NCBI GenBank assembly: GCA_002435755.1
Contig: DIYH01000004.1
Span: forward strand, 186,001 to 250,000
DNA: 64,000 nucleotides
From: Flammeovirgaceae bacterium UBA6059
Lineage (GTDB): Bacteria; Bacteroidota; Bacteroidia; Cytophagales; Cyclobacteriaceae
Direction: 5' to 3'
Part shown: positions 51,601-60,273 of the stretch, piece by piece
Layout of the letters: the number at the start of each line of letters is the position of its first letter
How positions within the stretch are numbered: position 1 is the stretch's first letter
Position numbers and translations under genes: made by a program
The notes under the pieces: model-generated
What the model was told of the DNA's origin: nothing
The model's input: the letters and a program-made list of their open reading frames with translations, nothing else
Database searches by the model: none

Positions 51601-51800
51601 ATAGTTTCACTAGCAATGAAATAAACACTTCCACCTGCTTTAACGAAATTCCTCGGATTGCTACCGTCCTCTTCTTGATTGATATCGCCGAGAAAAACAG
51701 GCTCAACCTGTCCATAAGCAGACAAGCAACAAATAAAAGCCATCAAAAAAACGGCCAACAGGTTCTTTGGGCTCAACATATGTGTGGTTTCATTTAACAA
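48693..51800 (-). CDS. ELWxxDGT-repeat secreted protein with type A T9SS sorting domain (copy 2)
   Basis: This 1035-residue paralogue has a signal peptide (LLAVFLMAFICCLSAYG, cleavage after YGQ) followed by VEPVFLGDINQEEDGSNPRNF, almost word for word as in copy 3. ELWxxDGT-like units include FEVWRTDGTEHGTVSL, TFISDGTTNGTVIF, IWVTDGTPEGTLNI and LFMSDGTSDGTSIYF. Near the C-terminus is a cadherin-like or Ig-like linker (FLPYISDIESANFTYSVSSPEAISYENGQFYAES), then the sorting domain LKVYPNPTSNEITLE ... LRVLDLSGKVWVEK ... LRYGVYLLHFSTLSG. It lies 15 bp after copy 3, so the three are probably one transcript. DNA identity with copy 3 is visible by eye (for example around 49218 versus 52338), indicating tandem duplication. 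Confidence 0.88.
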   Translation of the reverse strand: MLNETTHMLSPKNLLAVFLMAFICCLSAYGQVEPVFLGDINQEEDGSNPRNFVKAGGSVYFIASETIGFEVWRTDGTEHGTVSLDWFNELYDRTDWKFLIPYDQNRFLIQTHDALYLTTGIEGTLQELSSQAQDEHGKVSVNNGLVFWNEPSNDDHVDVVKAFNGVTQSEILLDDYELVRFINLDIQTLIVCKDESDNYKTFISDGTTNGTVIFSEQNVMAADEDATKVVFSALDLEGDLFQLYSKDKATSEIDQLTFFNETAIPNYSRIEPIVILREGIVFFTKQVERQGRYWFLSELHRLENGQVSFVGDENDSGFEVDVIIENDSALTVLGGQKLYSIDDSGAYHWLQNSSSIMNYNKRDNPISYYQYDGSRLFYFAGASGNSELIVSTRSSFETESVKRGSRIAQAIVKPPNFTLSRQSAGTVVFDNLVIAAGSEDSDANELWAIDWQTGEEFLVKNISRDSKALTGADFRIYNDKLYITSEGRIWVTDGTPEGTLNITSSDFTKFAGTPRFVTGFDHLYVFGVVSEGNSDSNVMIKIENDQPVGVYEGAAYGEGNLYYLFRAGADAVFLYSGIESFALTIERDEIRLRLPYSIQTPLPARASTAGYLRDEHFLSLPDQVFFRGWTSEHGFEPWVIDIEKFEIRPLGDLNPESHSYPIDFTEFNDKIVFRSRESDYRQSLFMSDGTSDGTSIYFTDFIDADETKEASISRPKLINGSLYFTSFYDGTERLFEVDHKDEFRILQERQQTNWSRAPQLMEFGHNLILHDWEDMRFYNRATGETGELNWSIIPSRNLSIGNYFFDAASYGQNFGALYRWNKLTLEEELYSDDPSEQLPIATLGRKLVVLKYAEGFGHELWALDVGRQDRLVHLPEMKVSKGESFLPYISDIESANFTYSVSSPEAISYENGQFYAESIGTHTLDLVFDEDEIFSAGTMSIIVEITDGSTITGISEIVDLKVYPNPTSNEITLELPNEKLDRLRVLDLSGKVWVEKKNISQRKLILPLQSLRYGVYLLHFSTLSGAYGTEKIVVR

Positions 51801-51815
51801 TCACCAATCTAGCAG

Positions 51816-54800
51816 TTAACGCTGTATTAAAATCTTACATGTCGTTCGTCTGCCATGAATGCCCTCCAATTGCAAGATGTACAGACCTTCTGGTAGATGG
51901 CCCAATTCTAAGGATGTATTCCTGGCTCCAGTAAGTGAGGTCTCCCAAAACCGACCGGATAGGTCTATGACAATCATTCTGGCCAGCCCAATTTGTGGAG
52001 AGGACACTGTCAAGCGATCAGATGTTGGGTTTGGAAAGACTTTAAGTTCAGGTAAAGGATCATGCCCAGACACTATCTTGCCTTCTGTTACGTGCACTGT
52101 AACAGCGATAGTCCCACTATTATATATTTCATCTTCTTCAAAGTGCAAGTCGAGTGTATGTTCTCCATTCATGACACCTTTAAATCTTCCGTTTTCGTAT
52201 ATAATGGCATCCGGCGTACTTGAGCTGAAGGTAAACTGCGCAGTTTCAATATCAGAAACGTACGGCAAAAACGGCTTACCGGCCACAACCTCCATCCCAT
52301 CTAAATGAGCCTGCCGATCTTGACGACCTACGTCCAGCGACCATAACTCATGGCCAAAGCCTTCTGCGTATTTTAAGATGATAAGCTTGCTACCTAGTGT
52401 GGTGTAGGGTAACTCCCCGTTGGGATCATTGGAGTATACATCTTCTTCGAGTGTAAGCTTATCCCATCTGCTAATAGATCCATACGAAAGAGCATCGAAA
52501 AAGTAGTTGCCCAGCTCAATATGCCGTGTTGGTAGCATCGACCAGTCCACTTCTAGAATGCTGTCGGAAGCAACATCATATGCCCACTGCGCTGCATCAC
52601 CATCATGGTGAACAATAAAGTAGCCCATCTCAAAAATCTCTTCTGCAAAGTCTGCGAACTGACTTTGTACCGGAAATTCCCTTTCCCCAAGTATGGTAAA
52701 GCTACGATCATGACCAACAGTGATGAAGCGCTGTGTGCCTTGATGTAAAGAATTGAAATACAAGCTATCTCTAATAGTGATAAGATTTGAAATTGATGTT
52801 TCCTCGTTGGCATCAGTGAAATCATCAAAAAAGATGGTGGTGCCATCATGCGTTCCATCAGTTATGTATATACTCTCTCTATGAAATGGCTGACGTGCAT
52901 TAAATACTACCTGTCCATCAAACTCGACGAACTCTCGAGGGAAAGAATGGCCATCAGGGTTGATATCTTTGATCAACGAGGCTGATCCATTAGCTAAGCT
53001 GACTGTCCAGGGCTCAACATCCCAGTTGCTAGAACCGATACCATCGGCACCTCTGATAAAAAGTCTGTCTCCAACAACCGTGTAGTGGTGAGGCCATAAG
53101 TACTCCCTATTGACGCTTGAAAAACCTTTAGGAAAGGTCGAAGAAAAAGGTTGTTTCAGTTGCGTGACTCCTTGGGTAAGGTCGAAAGAGAAGCTAATCG
53201 GTGGAGCCGAAAAAACTGCTTCATTTCCCATTCGAGTTATGTATTTAACGCCTCTGTCTGATTCAAGGGCACCACGCCATTTCTCAACTAGTCGGTCCCC
53301 ATCCACCTGCACCAAAGCGTAGCTGTCCTCATCCATTGACCTAGAAACTAATCCAAATAAGTACAACTCTTCAAAATCGGGGATGAACCTCGGCAATGTC
53401 AAGAACTTGTCGGCACCTTCTCTTAAAAGCTGGATAGTACCTTCTGGACTTCCATCGATTCTCCATATTTCTCCACTACCGAATAGATATAATTTACCAT
53501 CGTATTTTATAAAACCCTGTTCATTCCATGATAGACTTCTCGTTTCCGTGGAAATATTCTTAACGAATGACTCGCTTCCTGAATTTTTATCGAGCAACCA
53601 CAGCTCATTCTGGCCACCGTCCATAAAACCTGGCATAACGATTAAATTGCCTAAAACAGCAAAAGCGGCACTTGGCTTTTCAACATTCGTCATACCTACT
53701 TCAAAGCTTACACCTCCAACAGTAGTATTTTCAGAGACCACATAGGTGCCTAAAGGTGATCCATCGCTCACCACCAAATTAGCATCCCCTGGAAATCCTG
53801 CATAATAATGAACCCTATTGCCATCCCATAAATGATAGTTCACAAAAGAATACCGATCCATTATCCATTCATCATTGTGCAAGACTGTCATGTCGCCATC
53901 AGCAGACACACGATAAAGGTTAGTGCCGTCTAGCAAGAGAATACCAAAGTCAGTCGGATAAATAAAATCCGGTTTAAAGCCTTCTTGCAGAGTGCCAACC
54001 TGCCCTACCTGCCCTGCATGATACCTGTGTAATTCTGGCACCTCCTCAAGCTGGCCATTTCTTTCTACTAGCTTAGTGAAAAAAACCACTTCACCTAAAA
54101 CCAATACACTCGGATCATGGGTAGTATAATTCGGTGTTAGGATGTCACTAAATGATGTTAGTTGATCCACCACATCGGTAAATCCATCTTTCGAATAGAG
54201 TTCAAATTGATTGCCGTCTTTACCAATGGCCGTAAAGTAAAAGCCATCTTCGGTCCTGTCAGCAGCCAGCACATCAGCATCAGCAAATGTCGTGAAGCTC
54301 TGAGATAAACCATCATAATTGAACGTTTTGAGGCTGCCATCCAAATCTGTTACGGAAATCAGAGTAGCTTCCTCTAAACTTATTATTCTTTTCAAGGAGT
54401 TGACTTCAAGAATCACTCTTGTGTTTGCGGAAGTGCCATCACTAGCGAAGACAATCTCAATACCAGAAGCTGGATCAGTTTCACTCCATAAGATAAGATC
54501 ACCGCTCACATAGACTGTGGATTCAATACCCGCATCCGATAACTTCACAACACTTGATTCAATACCTGTAGTAATATAAATACCGTCCGCAGCGTGAATG
54601 ATAAACCGAGAAGCATCGTAACTGATGAGATGCTTCCAATCAGTATCCTCATACTTATCGTTAAACCAACTTAGAGGAAATGTACCTTCCTCAGTGCCAT
54701 TAGTCCGCCACACCTCATAACCAATGCCACTAGAGGCAATGAAATAAGCGTTGGCTCCAGCTACAATAAAATTCCTTGGATTACTACCACCCTCTTCCTG

Positions 54801-54905
54801 ATTAATATCCCCAAGGAAAACTGGCTCATTCTGTCCATAGGTAGTGGTATCTACTATTGATAGCAATGCAATAGTCAAAAGAAGGTGTCTTGGAATGATG
54901 AACAT
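51816..54905 (-). CDS. ELWxxDGT-repeat secreted protein with type A T9SS sorting domain (copy 3, first in operon)
   Basis: This 1029-residue paralogue has a signal peptide (LLTIALLSIVDTTTYG) followed by QNEPVFLGDINQEEGGSNPRNF. ELWxxDGT-like units include YEVWRTNGTEEGTFPL, IWRIDGSPEGTIQLL and IYITDGTHDGTTIFF. A linker matching copy 2 (FLPYVSDIETAQFTFSSSTPDAIIYENGRFKGV) precedes the sorting domain LKVFPNPTSDRLTV ... MIVIDLSGRFWETS ... LPEGLYILQLEGIHG. Being first on the minus strand it probably carries the promoter; only a one-mismatch -7-like element (TAGCTTTT, 54934-54927) was found. Copies 2 and 3 are clearly the closest pair. Roles proposed for such repeats (adhesion, polymer binding) are not demonstrated. 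Confidence 0.88.
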   Translation of the reverse strand: MFIIPRHLLLTIALLSIVDTTTYGQNEPVFLGDINQEEGGSNPRNFIVAGANAYFIASSGIGYEVWRTNGTEEGTFPLSWFNDKYEDTDWKHLISYDASRFIIHAADGIYITTGIESSVVKLSDAGIESTVYVSGDLILWSETDPASGIEIVFASDGTSANTRVILEVNSLKRIISLEEATLISVTDLDGSLKTFNYDGLSQSFTTFADADVLAADRTEDGFYFTAIGKDGNQFELYSKDGFTDVVDQLTSFSDILTPNYTTHDPSVLVLGEVVFFTKLVERNGQLEEVPELHRYHAGQVGQVGTLQEGFKPDFIYPTDFGILLLDGTNLYRVSADGDMTVLHNDEWIMDRYSFVNYHLWDGNRVHYYAGFPGDANLVVSDGSPLGTYVVSENTTVGGVSFEVGMTNVEKPSAAFAVLGNLIVMPGFMDGGQNELWLLDKNSGSESFVKNISTETRSLSWNEQGFIKYDGKLYLFGSGEIWRIDGSPEGTIQLLREGADKFLTLPRFIPDFEELYLFGLVSRSMDEDSYALVQVDGDRLVEKWRGALESDRGVKYITRMGNEAVFSAPPISFSFDLTQGVTQLKQPFSSTFPKGFSSVNREYLWPHHYTVVGDRLFIRGADGIGSSNWDVEPWTVSLANGSASLIKDINPDGHSFPREFVEFDGQVVFNARQPFHRESIYITDGTHDGTTIFFDDFTDANEETSISNLITIRDSLYFNSLHQGTQRFITVGHDRSFTILGEREFPVQSQFADFAEEIFEMGYFIVHHDGDAAQWAYDVASDSILEVDWSMLPTRHIELGNYFFDALSYGSISRWDKLTLEEDVYSNDPNGELPYTTLGSKLIILKYAEGFGHELWSLDVGRQDRQAHLDGMEVVAGKPFLPYVSDIETAQFTFSSSTPDAIIYENGRFKGVMNGEHTLDLHFEEDEIYNSGTIAVTVHVTEGKIVSGHDPLPELKVFPNPTSDRLTVSSPQIGLARMIVIDLSGRFWETSLTGARNTSLELGHLPEGLYILQLEGIHGRRTTCKILIQR

Positions 54906-55069
54906 AGTGCTGATTTAGAAGGACAAAAAAGCTAAACCTCCCTATTATTCCAAATGACGATAATCAAGATTTCTAAGAATAAGGAAAGCTCTCAGTATTC
55001 ATAAGATAGGAACCCACCGCTAGCATCAATTTTCAAGTGCTATTAATCATCCTTCGCTAATTTAGACCT

Positions 55070-56698
55070 ATGAAAAACCTGCTAATTCTTGGCTTTATAT
55101 GCTCGGCTTTCATTGCGGTAGCGCAAGACTACCCTTCTGATTTCCTGAATACTGACTTCCACAAAGAGCGGCGTGAAGAGCTCCGCAAGTTAATGCCGGA
55201 TAATTCTGTGGCTGTGTTCTTTGCAGCCGCCAAACGAAATAGAGCTAATGATGTAGACTTCATCTACCACCAAGACCCTAACTTCTATTACCTCACCGGT
55301 TACAAAGAGCCTGGGTCAGTTTTCTTTCTATTCAGTGATGCACAAAACGGCCCCAATGGAGAGTTCAATGAGATCTTGTTCACACAGCGTAGGAATGCCA
55401 GAAGAGAATTATATGATGGTCCGCGACTCGGTGTAGAAGGTGCCAAAGATGCGCTTGGGTTTACTGCTGCATATGATGCAACACAATTCAGAGAGTTTGA
55501 TATTGACCTGTCTGTATTTGATAAGATTTTCTTTTTTGATTTTAAGGGGGATATAAGAGATGATCCGAGGAATACTGCCGACCTCTACGATTTAATACTT
55601 CAGTTTAAGTATAAGGCAGATTACCCGGTAGACTTCAATGCCGACAAGTACAAAATGTACGACTACATAAAGTCGGATGATTTTTTGACTAACCCTCAAG
55701 CGAATCAGATTTTGAGAAGAGTAGTCAACAGCTTCCAGGAGTTTGAGTCTAACGAAAAGATCAAAGCCATTCTCCAGGCTAAATCTCCTGAAGAACGTGA
55801 ACTGCTCATAGATGAATTACCCGAACCTAATCCTCGCTTAGATGCCAATGCTCTTCAAGGGTTTATGGCCACCCTAAGAGAGGTGAAAACAGAAGCTGAG
55901 GTTGATTTACTACGTAAGGCCATTACTATCTCGTGTATTGGTCAACGAGAGGTGATGAAAGCTATGCGACCCGGTATGTCAGAGACTGAGGTTCAGGGCA
56001 TCCATGAATTTGTATTCAAAAAGTACGGGGCAGAATATGAAGGTTATCCGTCCATCGTAGGAGCTGGCAACAATGGCTGTACCTTGCATTATATCAAAAA
56101 TGACAAGCTAGAGCTAGGAAAGGATCTTGTACTGATGGACCTTGGGGCAGAATATCGAGGATATACTGCGGATATCACTCGCACCATTCCCGCTAACGGC
56201 AAATTTACCAAAGAGCAAAAAGCTATCTATGATTTGGTCTACAAGGCACAGGAAGAAGCCTTCAAAAACTGTAAGCCTGGTGCCATGATTCGAGAGAATA
56301 CTCAAATCTGCCGAGAGGTAGCCAACCAGGGACTTTATGAGTTAGGCATCATAGCCAGTCCAGATGCAGAGCACAATTATTTCCCTCATGGCGTATCACA
56401 TCACATCGGCTTGGATGTTCATGATCCTGGCAACTATGAAGAGTTTGCGCCTAACATGGTGCTGACTGTAGAACCTGGCATTTACATTCCAGTAGGAAGT
56501 GACTGTGACAAAAAATGGTGGGGCATAGGCATTCGCATCGAGGACGACATCCTGATTACTGAAGATGGCTATGAGCTACTCTCCTGGCAGGCACCTCGGA
56601 CCACAGAAGAGATTGAAGCGTTGATGGCCGAAGACAACATCTTCTCTCAGTATGTCCTACCGGAATTGGAGTCCGAGATCAAGAAGAAAGGCGAATAG
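55070..56698 (+). CDS. Exported Xaa-Pro aminopeptidase (aminopeptidase P family, M24B)
   Basis: This periplasmic dinuclear metallopeptidase removes N-terminal residues that precede proline. It has 542 residues. A signal peptide (MKNLLILGFICSAFIAVAQ) is followed by the N-terminal creatinase/prolidase domain (VAVFFAAAKRNRANDVDFIYHQDPNFYYLTGYKEPGSVFFLF). The catalytic pita-bread domain has metal ligands in LVLMDLGAEYRGYTADITRTIP (two Asp), HGVSHHIGLDVHDPG (His), LTVEPGIYIP (Glu) and WGIGIRIEDDILIT (Glu). The signal peptide sets it apart from the cytosolic PepP. A near-consensus TAATTTAG lies 4 bp before the ATG, so the message may be leaderless. Confidence 0.93.
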   Translation: MKNLLILGFICSAFIAVAQDYPSDFLNTDFHKERREELRKLMPDNSVAVFFAAAKRNRANDVDFIYHQDPNFYYLTGYKEPGSVFFLFSDAQNGPNGEFNEILFTQRRNARRELYDGPRLGVEGAKDALGFTAAYDATQFREFDIDLSVFDKIFFFDFKGDIRDDPRNTADLYDLILQFKYKADYPVDFNADKYKMYDYIKSDDFLTNPQANQILRRVVNSFQEFESNEKIKAILQAKSPEERELLIDELPEPNPRLDANALQGFMATLREVKTEAEVDLLRKAITISCIGQREVMKAMRPGMSETEVQGIHEFVFKKYGAEYEGYPSIVGAGNNGCTLHYIKNDKLELGKDLVLMDLGAEYRGYTADITRTIPANGKFTKEQKAIYDLVYKAQEEAFKNCKPGAMIRENTQICREVANQGLYELGIIASPDAEHNYFPHGVSHHIGLDVHDPGNYEEFAPNMVLTVEPGIYIPVGSDCDKKWWGIGIRIEDDILITEDGYELLSWQAPRTTEEIEALMAEDNIFSQYVLPELESEIKKKGE

Positions 56699-56748
56699 CA
56701 TTTCACAAAGACAAACAAAAGTCCCTTCTCTCGGTTCATTGAGAAGCA

Positions 56749-57183
56749 ATGCGACTTACTATTTCTACTACCGTAAATCAAGACTGGCAACTCGTCACAG
56801 AAGGCTTTACCGAAAAGCTTTTCTTATCCCTTAACCCTCCTTTTCCACCGGTGAAGTTGCTGGAATTTGGTGGTTGCCACAAGAATGATGTTGTCGCTCT
56901 TGAGCTCAACTTTATACTATTCAAACAAACCTGGGAAAGCCTGATCATCTCAGACGAGACAGGTGAGGAGCATTTTCAGTTCGTTGACCAAGGAGTGAAA
57001 CTGCCCTTCTTCCTAAATAAGTGGACTCATAGACACAGAATCCAAAAATCAGGAGATGTGACAGCCATTATCGATGATATACAGTTTAGTACAGGTACCT
57101 GGTTAACAGATTTACTATTTTGGCCTGTACTGTATGGCCAGTTCGCCTACCGTAAACCTATCTACAAACGGTTTTTCCGGTAG
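56749..57183 (+). CDS. SRPBCC-fold (START/Bet v1-like) protein
   Basis: This 144-residue soluble protein has a helix-grip fold pattern. The N-terminal strand MRLTISTTVNQDWQLV is followed by helix VTEGFTEKLFLSLNPPFPPVKLLEF. The block FFLNKWTHRHRIQKSGDVTAIIDDIQFSTGTWLTDLLFWPVLYGQFAYRKPIYKRFF matches the Trp-x-His-x-His ... IxDxIxF ... YR ending of ligand-binding SRPBCC proteins. The ligand is unknown. It lies 50 bp after the Xaa-Pro peptidase gene on the same strand and ends 2 bp from the convergent DUF2652 gene, which also carries an SRPBCC domain. No separate promoter was found. Confidence 0.75.
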   Translation: MRLTISTTVNQDWQLVTEGFTEKLFLSLNPPFPPVKLLEFGGCHKNDVVALELNFILFKQTWESLIISDETGEEHFQFVDQGVKLPFFLNKWTHRHRIQKSGDVTAIIDDIQFSTGTWLTDLLFWPVLYGQFAYRKPIYKRFFR

Positions 57184-57185
57184 GA

Positions 57186-58271
57186 TCAACTCGCCGTACG
57201 AATCCTTCGTTTAACGATAGCCTTAGAGATCATCCTGAGCACATCATTGAGAGAGCTTTTGAGTAACCGCCTCGCAATAGGAGTGAGAAAGAATCCAAAA
57301 AGTTTCTTCGGCTTCATATGAGATTCTATTCGCACACTAGTAGTATGATCATCTTTTTTGTTGAGAATGAAATAGTTAGTCACTTCTTCCAGGATGGGTA
57401 AATCCTTTGTTCGTTCACCATATACCAGGGAGCCCTTTCCGAAATCATTAGTAACTGTCTCAAACTCTATGTTCTTACCATCGATCACACACATATGTGT
57501 CTCTCCGATACGATTCACTTTCTCTTTTTGGTAGTCCAATCGATCGACCTTAGTATTCCATAAATCTCGAAAGTCCAGATTACTTATCAATTCATAGGCA
57601 TCCTGAATTTGGGTGTCAAGCTGTCCTTCTACAACCAGCGGGCGCTCGGCCTTAGGATAAGGCGGTATTTCCGGTAAGTCAGGTACACTACGCTTCAGCT
57701 CTGATAAGCTACTATAGCAATAGCGGACTTCTCCAATCTCCTCAAAAACCTCGACCATTTCTGTTTCAGTGAACCATTCTGGTAAGTCCTGTGCTCCCAT
57801 ACCTTCAGTAAGCAATACATATTCATGATCAGGAATACCGTTTTTAAGTAGGCGATGAGCCACCACTACCTCAGGCCCAAATGGCTTGGATTTCCCTTGT
57901 ATCTGGATTAATTCGGTATTGCCAGCATGGAGTACAAACTTTAAGGTCAACTGACTGGCACTGGAGCAAGCCCCACACTGGCATATACGGCGTTGCTCAT
58001 AAAGCTTGAGGTGATGATGAAACTGCAAAAACATCTTCTTCGCTAACTCAAGTACCTCTCCGGTTGTGGAGAGCTGTTCTCTTTGGTAAAAGAATAAGGC
58101 GTCCCCCTCGATCTCGGCCAGCTCGAATAAGCCCTCGTTTTCGTTGATCAGCAGTTCGAGAAGTTCACTGATGATGTGCTTGGCATGGGTCACCTCCGTG
58201 GTATTGATAAACTGAGTAAACCCACTGATATCAGGCAAAAAGAAAAGGGTGTTATAATTAGCTTGTGACAT
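57186..58271 (-). CDS. DUF2652 protein: nucleotide-cyclase-like domain plus SRPBCC domain
   Basis: This 361-residue cytosolic protein has an N-terminal DUF2652 domain (about 1-160) that looks like a class III nucleotide-cyclase homology domain. FFLPDISGFTQFINTTEVTHAKHIISELLELLI holds the first metal-Asp position, and EIEGDALFFYQ corresponds to the second strand pair. The cysteine-rich CQCGACSSASQL insert is characteristic of the family. The C-terminal half (about 215-355) is an SRPBCC-type ligand-binding fold (FRDLWNTKVDRLDYQKEKVNRIGETHMCVIDG). Cyclase activity is not established for DUF2652, and the usual substrate-specifying residues were not identified, so activity should not be assumed. 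Confidence 0.82.
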   Translation of the reverse strand: MSQANYNTLFFLPDISGFTQFINTTEVTHAKHIISELLELLINENEGLFELAEIEGDALFFYQREQLSTTGEVLELAKKMFLQFHHHLKLYEQRRICQCGACSSASQLTLKFVLHAGNTELIQIQGKSKPFGPEVVVAHRLLKNGIPDHEYVLLTEGMGAQDLPEWFTETEMVEVFEEIGEVRYCYSSLSELKRSVPDLPEIPPYPKAERPLVVEGQLDTQIQDAYELISNLDFRDLWNTKVDRLDYQKEKVNRIGETHMCVIDGKNIEFETVTNDFGKGSLVYGERTKDLPILEEVTNYFILNKKDDHTTSVRIESHMKPKKLFGFFLTPIARRLLKSSLNDVLRMISKAIVKRRIRTAS

Positions 58272-58496
58272 AGAGGGGCCTGAGAATAATGTGAAGTGTA
58301 CCGCAGGGTAACGTAAGTCAGCCTATAAAAGATCGCCAATCTTATCAAATCAGCCAAATCAGCAAACGTTTGGTCGCTGGGAAGACGATTGTCTGAGTTT
58401 CATGGTGTTAGGTTGTAACACATGGCCACTCATGGGCATCAATCAGTACTTCGGCGTAAAATCCTGCTTACCAATAACCACCAACGCCCTTGCACT

Positions 58497-58504
58497 TATC
58501 TTTG
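58497..58504 (+). promoter_or_regulatory. Candidate -7 element giving a leaderless lytS-like transcript
   Basis: TATCTTTG matches TAnnTTTG and ends 4 bp before the ATG at 58509. It supports that ATG over the in-frame ATG at 58422, which would precede the promoter. Confidence 0.5.
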
Positions 58505-58508
58505 TGCC

Positions 58509-59561
58509 ATGATCGGCTCGGTCAAAAATATCTTGCCCAAAACGCGTTGGGTCCAGCACGTACTATTCTGGGGTTTGTATTTACTCTTTTATGGTATCCT
58601 CTATGGTGCCTATGATGAGAATTTCAGGCATGCTTTCATCAAAGAGGCGATGTACCTACCGGTAAAAATCATCACTACTTACTTCGCGCTCTACTTCTTG
58701 CTACCAAGGTACCTGCTCAAAGAGCGATACATCTCATTCGCTATTTGGTTTGTTATATCTGCAACTTTGGCAGGTATACTTCAGCGTTTTGTTACCTACT
58801 ACCTAGAGTATCCGATGTTTCACCCCAACGGTCAAAACTATCCGCTCTTTATCCCAATCAAGATCATCAAAGGTGTTGTAGGTATCTATCCTGTGGTATT
58901 TTTTGCGGTAGCTATCAAAATGCTCAAGTACTGGTACCAAAGTCGTCAAACACAGCAGGAGCTTAGTAATCAAAAACTTGAGGCAGAGTTAAAACTGCTT
59001 AAGACTCAAATACATCCGCACTTCTTATTCAACACGCTCAACAACCTTTATGCACTGACCCTTAAAAAAGCGGATACTGCCCCAGCTATGGTGCTCAAGA
59101 TCTCTGATTTGATCAACTACATGCTATACGAATGCAATGTCAAATGCATTGGGTTGAGTAAAGAGATCAAGTTCATTGAGAATTATGTGGAAATAGAGAA
59201 AATGCGCTTTGGAGATCGGTTGGATTTCAGCCTAACACTTCATGGTGACATTGATGACAAAAAAATACCACCACTTTTGCTCCTGCCATTTTTCGAAAAT
59301 GCTTTCAAGCATGGTGTAAGTGAAGAACTGGAAGCTTCCTGGGTCAGTGCAACTATAGGTATCGGCCAGGGTAGAATGAAACTCAAGCTGGAAAACAGCA
59401 AAGGAGAATATACCTCCTCTCATGCCAACGGAGACAATGGTATCGGACTAAAAAATGTGAAGCGCAGACTTGAGTTGCTTTATGATGACAATCATCAGCT
59501 ACAAATCCTTGAGGAGCAGGATACGTATCTGGTAATACTTGACATCCCAATAAATCAATGA
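58509..59561 (+). CDS. LytS-type membrane sensor histidine kinase (His_kinase family)
   Basis: This 350-residue inner-membrane kinase has four N-terminal helices (WVQHVLFWGLYLLFYGILYG; IITTYFALYFLLPRYLL; FAIWFVISATLAGILQRFV; VGIYPVVFFAVAIKML) and a short coiled coil. The LytS-type phospho-acceptor is in KTQIHPHFLFNTLNNLYAL. The compact ATPase has LPFFENAFKHGV and GDNGIGLKNVKRRLELLY. It lacks the usual DHp of classical kinases, as is normal for this class. Its partner, a LytTR regulator, starts one base after its stop. The start at 58509 is chosen because the -7 element TATCTTTG lies just before it. The input signal is unknown. Confidence 0.92.
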   Translation: MIGSVKNILPKTRWVQHVLFWGLYLLFYGILYGAYDENFRHAFIKEAMYLPVKIITTYFALYFLLPRYLLKERYISFAIWFVISATLAGILQRFVTYYLEYPMFHPNGQNYPLFIPIKIIKGVVGIYPVVFFAVAIKMLKYWYQSRQTQQELSNQKLEAELKLLKTQIHPHFLFNTLNNLYALTLKKADTAPAMVLKISDLINYMLYECNVKCIGLSKEIKFIENYVEIEKMRFGDRLDFSLTLHGDIDDKKIPPLLLLPFFENAFKHGVSEELEASWVSATIGIGQGRMKLKLENSKGEYTSSHANGDNGIGLKNVKRRLELLYDDNHQLQILEEQDTYLVILDIPINQ

Positions 59562-59562
59562 T

Positions 59563-60273
59563 ATGGCACTGAAATGTATCATGGTAGATGATGAACCCCT
59601 TGCTGTCGAAGTATTGGAATCTTACATAGCAAGAATAGATCGACTTGAAGTCATTGGAACATTCAACAATGCGATCAAAGCCTTTGAATTCTTACAGCAA
59701 CAAACAGTAGACTTGATCTTTCTGGACATACAGATGCCACGACTCACAGGCCTGGAGTTTGTGAAGACAATGACGCATCCACCCAAGATTGTCTTTACCA
59801 CGGCCTATCGGGAATATGCCTTGGAGGGTTTTGAACTGGAGGCTGTAGATTATCTGCTGAAGCCAATAGCATTTGACCGTTTTCTAAAAGCTATCAGCAA
59901 GATCGTACCCGAAGCTCCGGTTACCACCGAACCGTTGGTTCGTTTCTCAGATGAAGATCCTTTTGTCTATTTCAAGGTGGACAAAAAAATGGTTAAAATA
60001 AGGCTTGGAGACATTCTTTATATTGAGAGTCTCAAGGATTATGTGAAAGTGGTCACATTAGAGAAAGAGATAATTACCCATCAGCAGATCAGCTATATGG
60101 AGCATAAACTCCCTGAAAATCAGTTCATCAGAGTTCACCGGTCTTTCATCGTAGCTATTGACAAAGTGGAAGCTTTTAGCGCTACGGATATCGAAATGGG
60201 TAAATACCATATTCCGATAGGACGGAACTATAAGAATGAGGTGACTTCAAGGTTGGGCACCAACGTTTTGTAA
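59563..60273 (+). CDS. LytTR-family response regulator
   Basis: This 236-residue DNA-binding regulator has a receiver domain with acidic pair in IMVDDEPLAVEV, phospho-acceptor D55 in DLIFLDIQMPRLTGLEF, switch Thr in VFTTAYREYALEGFE and Lys in DYLLKPIAFDRF. The LytTR output domain (about 135-235) reads VKIRLGDILYIESLKDYVKVVTLEKEIITHQQISYMEHKLPENQFIRVHRSFIVAIDKVEAF. It is translationally linked to the LytS-type kinase one base upstream, forming a two-component pair. LytTR proteins often regulate extracellular functions and bind direct repeats; no target site was identified here. Its stop codon sits inside the first arm of an inverted repeat (60270-60297). Confidence 0.94.
   Translation: MALKCIMVDDEPLAVEVLESYIARIDRLEVIGTFNNAIKAFEFLQQQTVDLIFLDIQMPRLTGLEFVKTMTHPPKIVFTTAYREYALEGFELEAVDYLLKPIAFDRFLKAISKIVPEAPVTTEPLVRFSDEDPFVYFKVDKKMVKIRLGDILYIESLKDYVKVVTLEKEIITHQQISYMEHKLPENQFIRVHRSFIVAIDKVEAFSATDIEMGKYHIPIGRNYKNEVTSRLGTNVL

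Noticed and set aside
51859..52308. Plus-strand open frame of 149 codons
   Set aside because: It is antisense to the sorting-domain end of ELWxxDGT copy 3.
57186..58271. Calling the DUF2652 protein an adenylate cyclase
   Set aside because: Only general fold features are visible; substrate-specifying and transition-state residues could not be identified.
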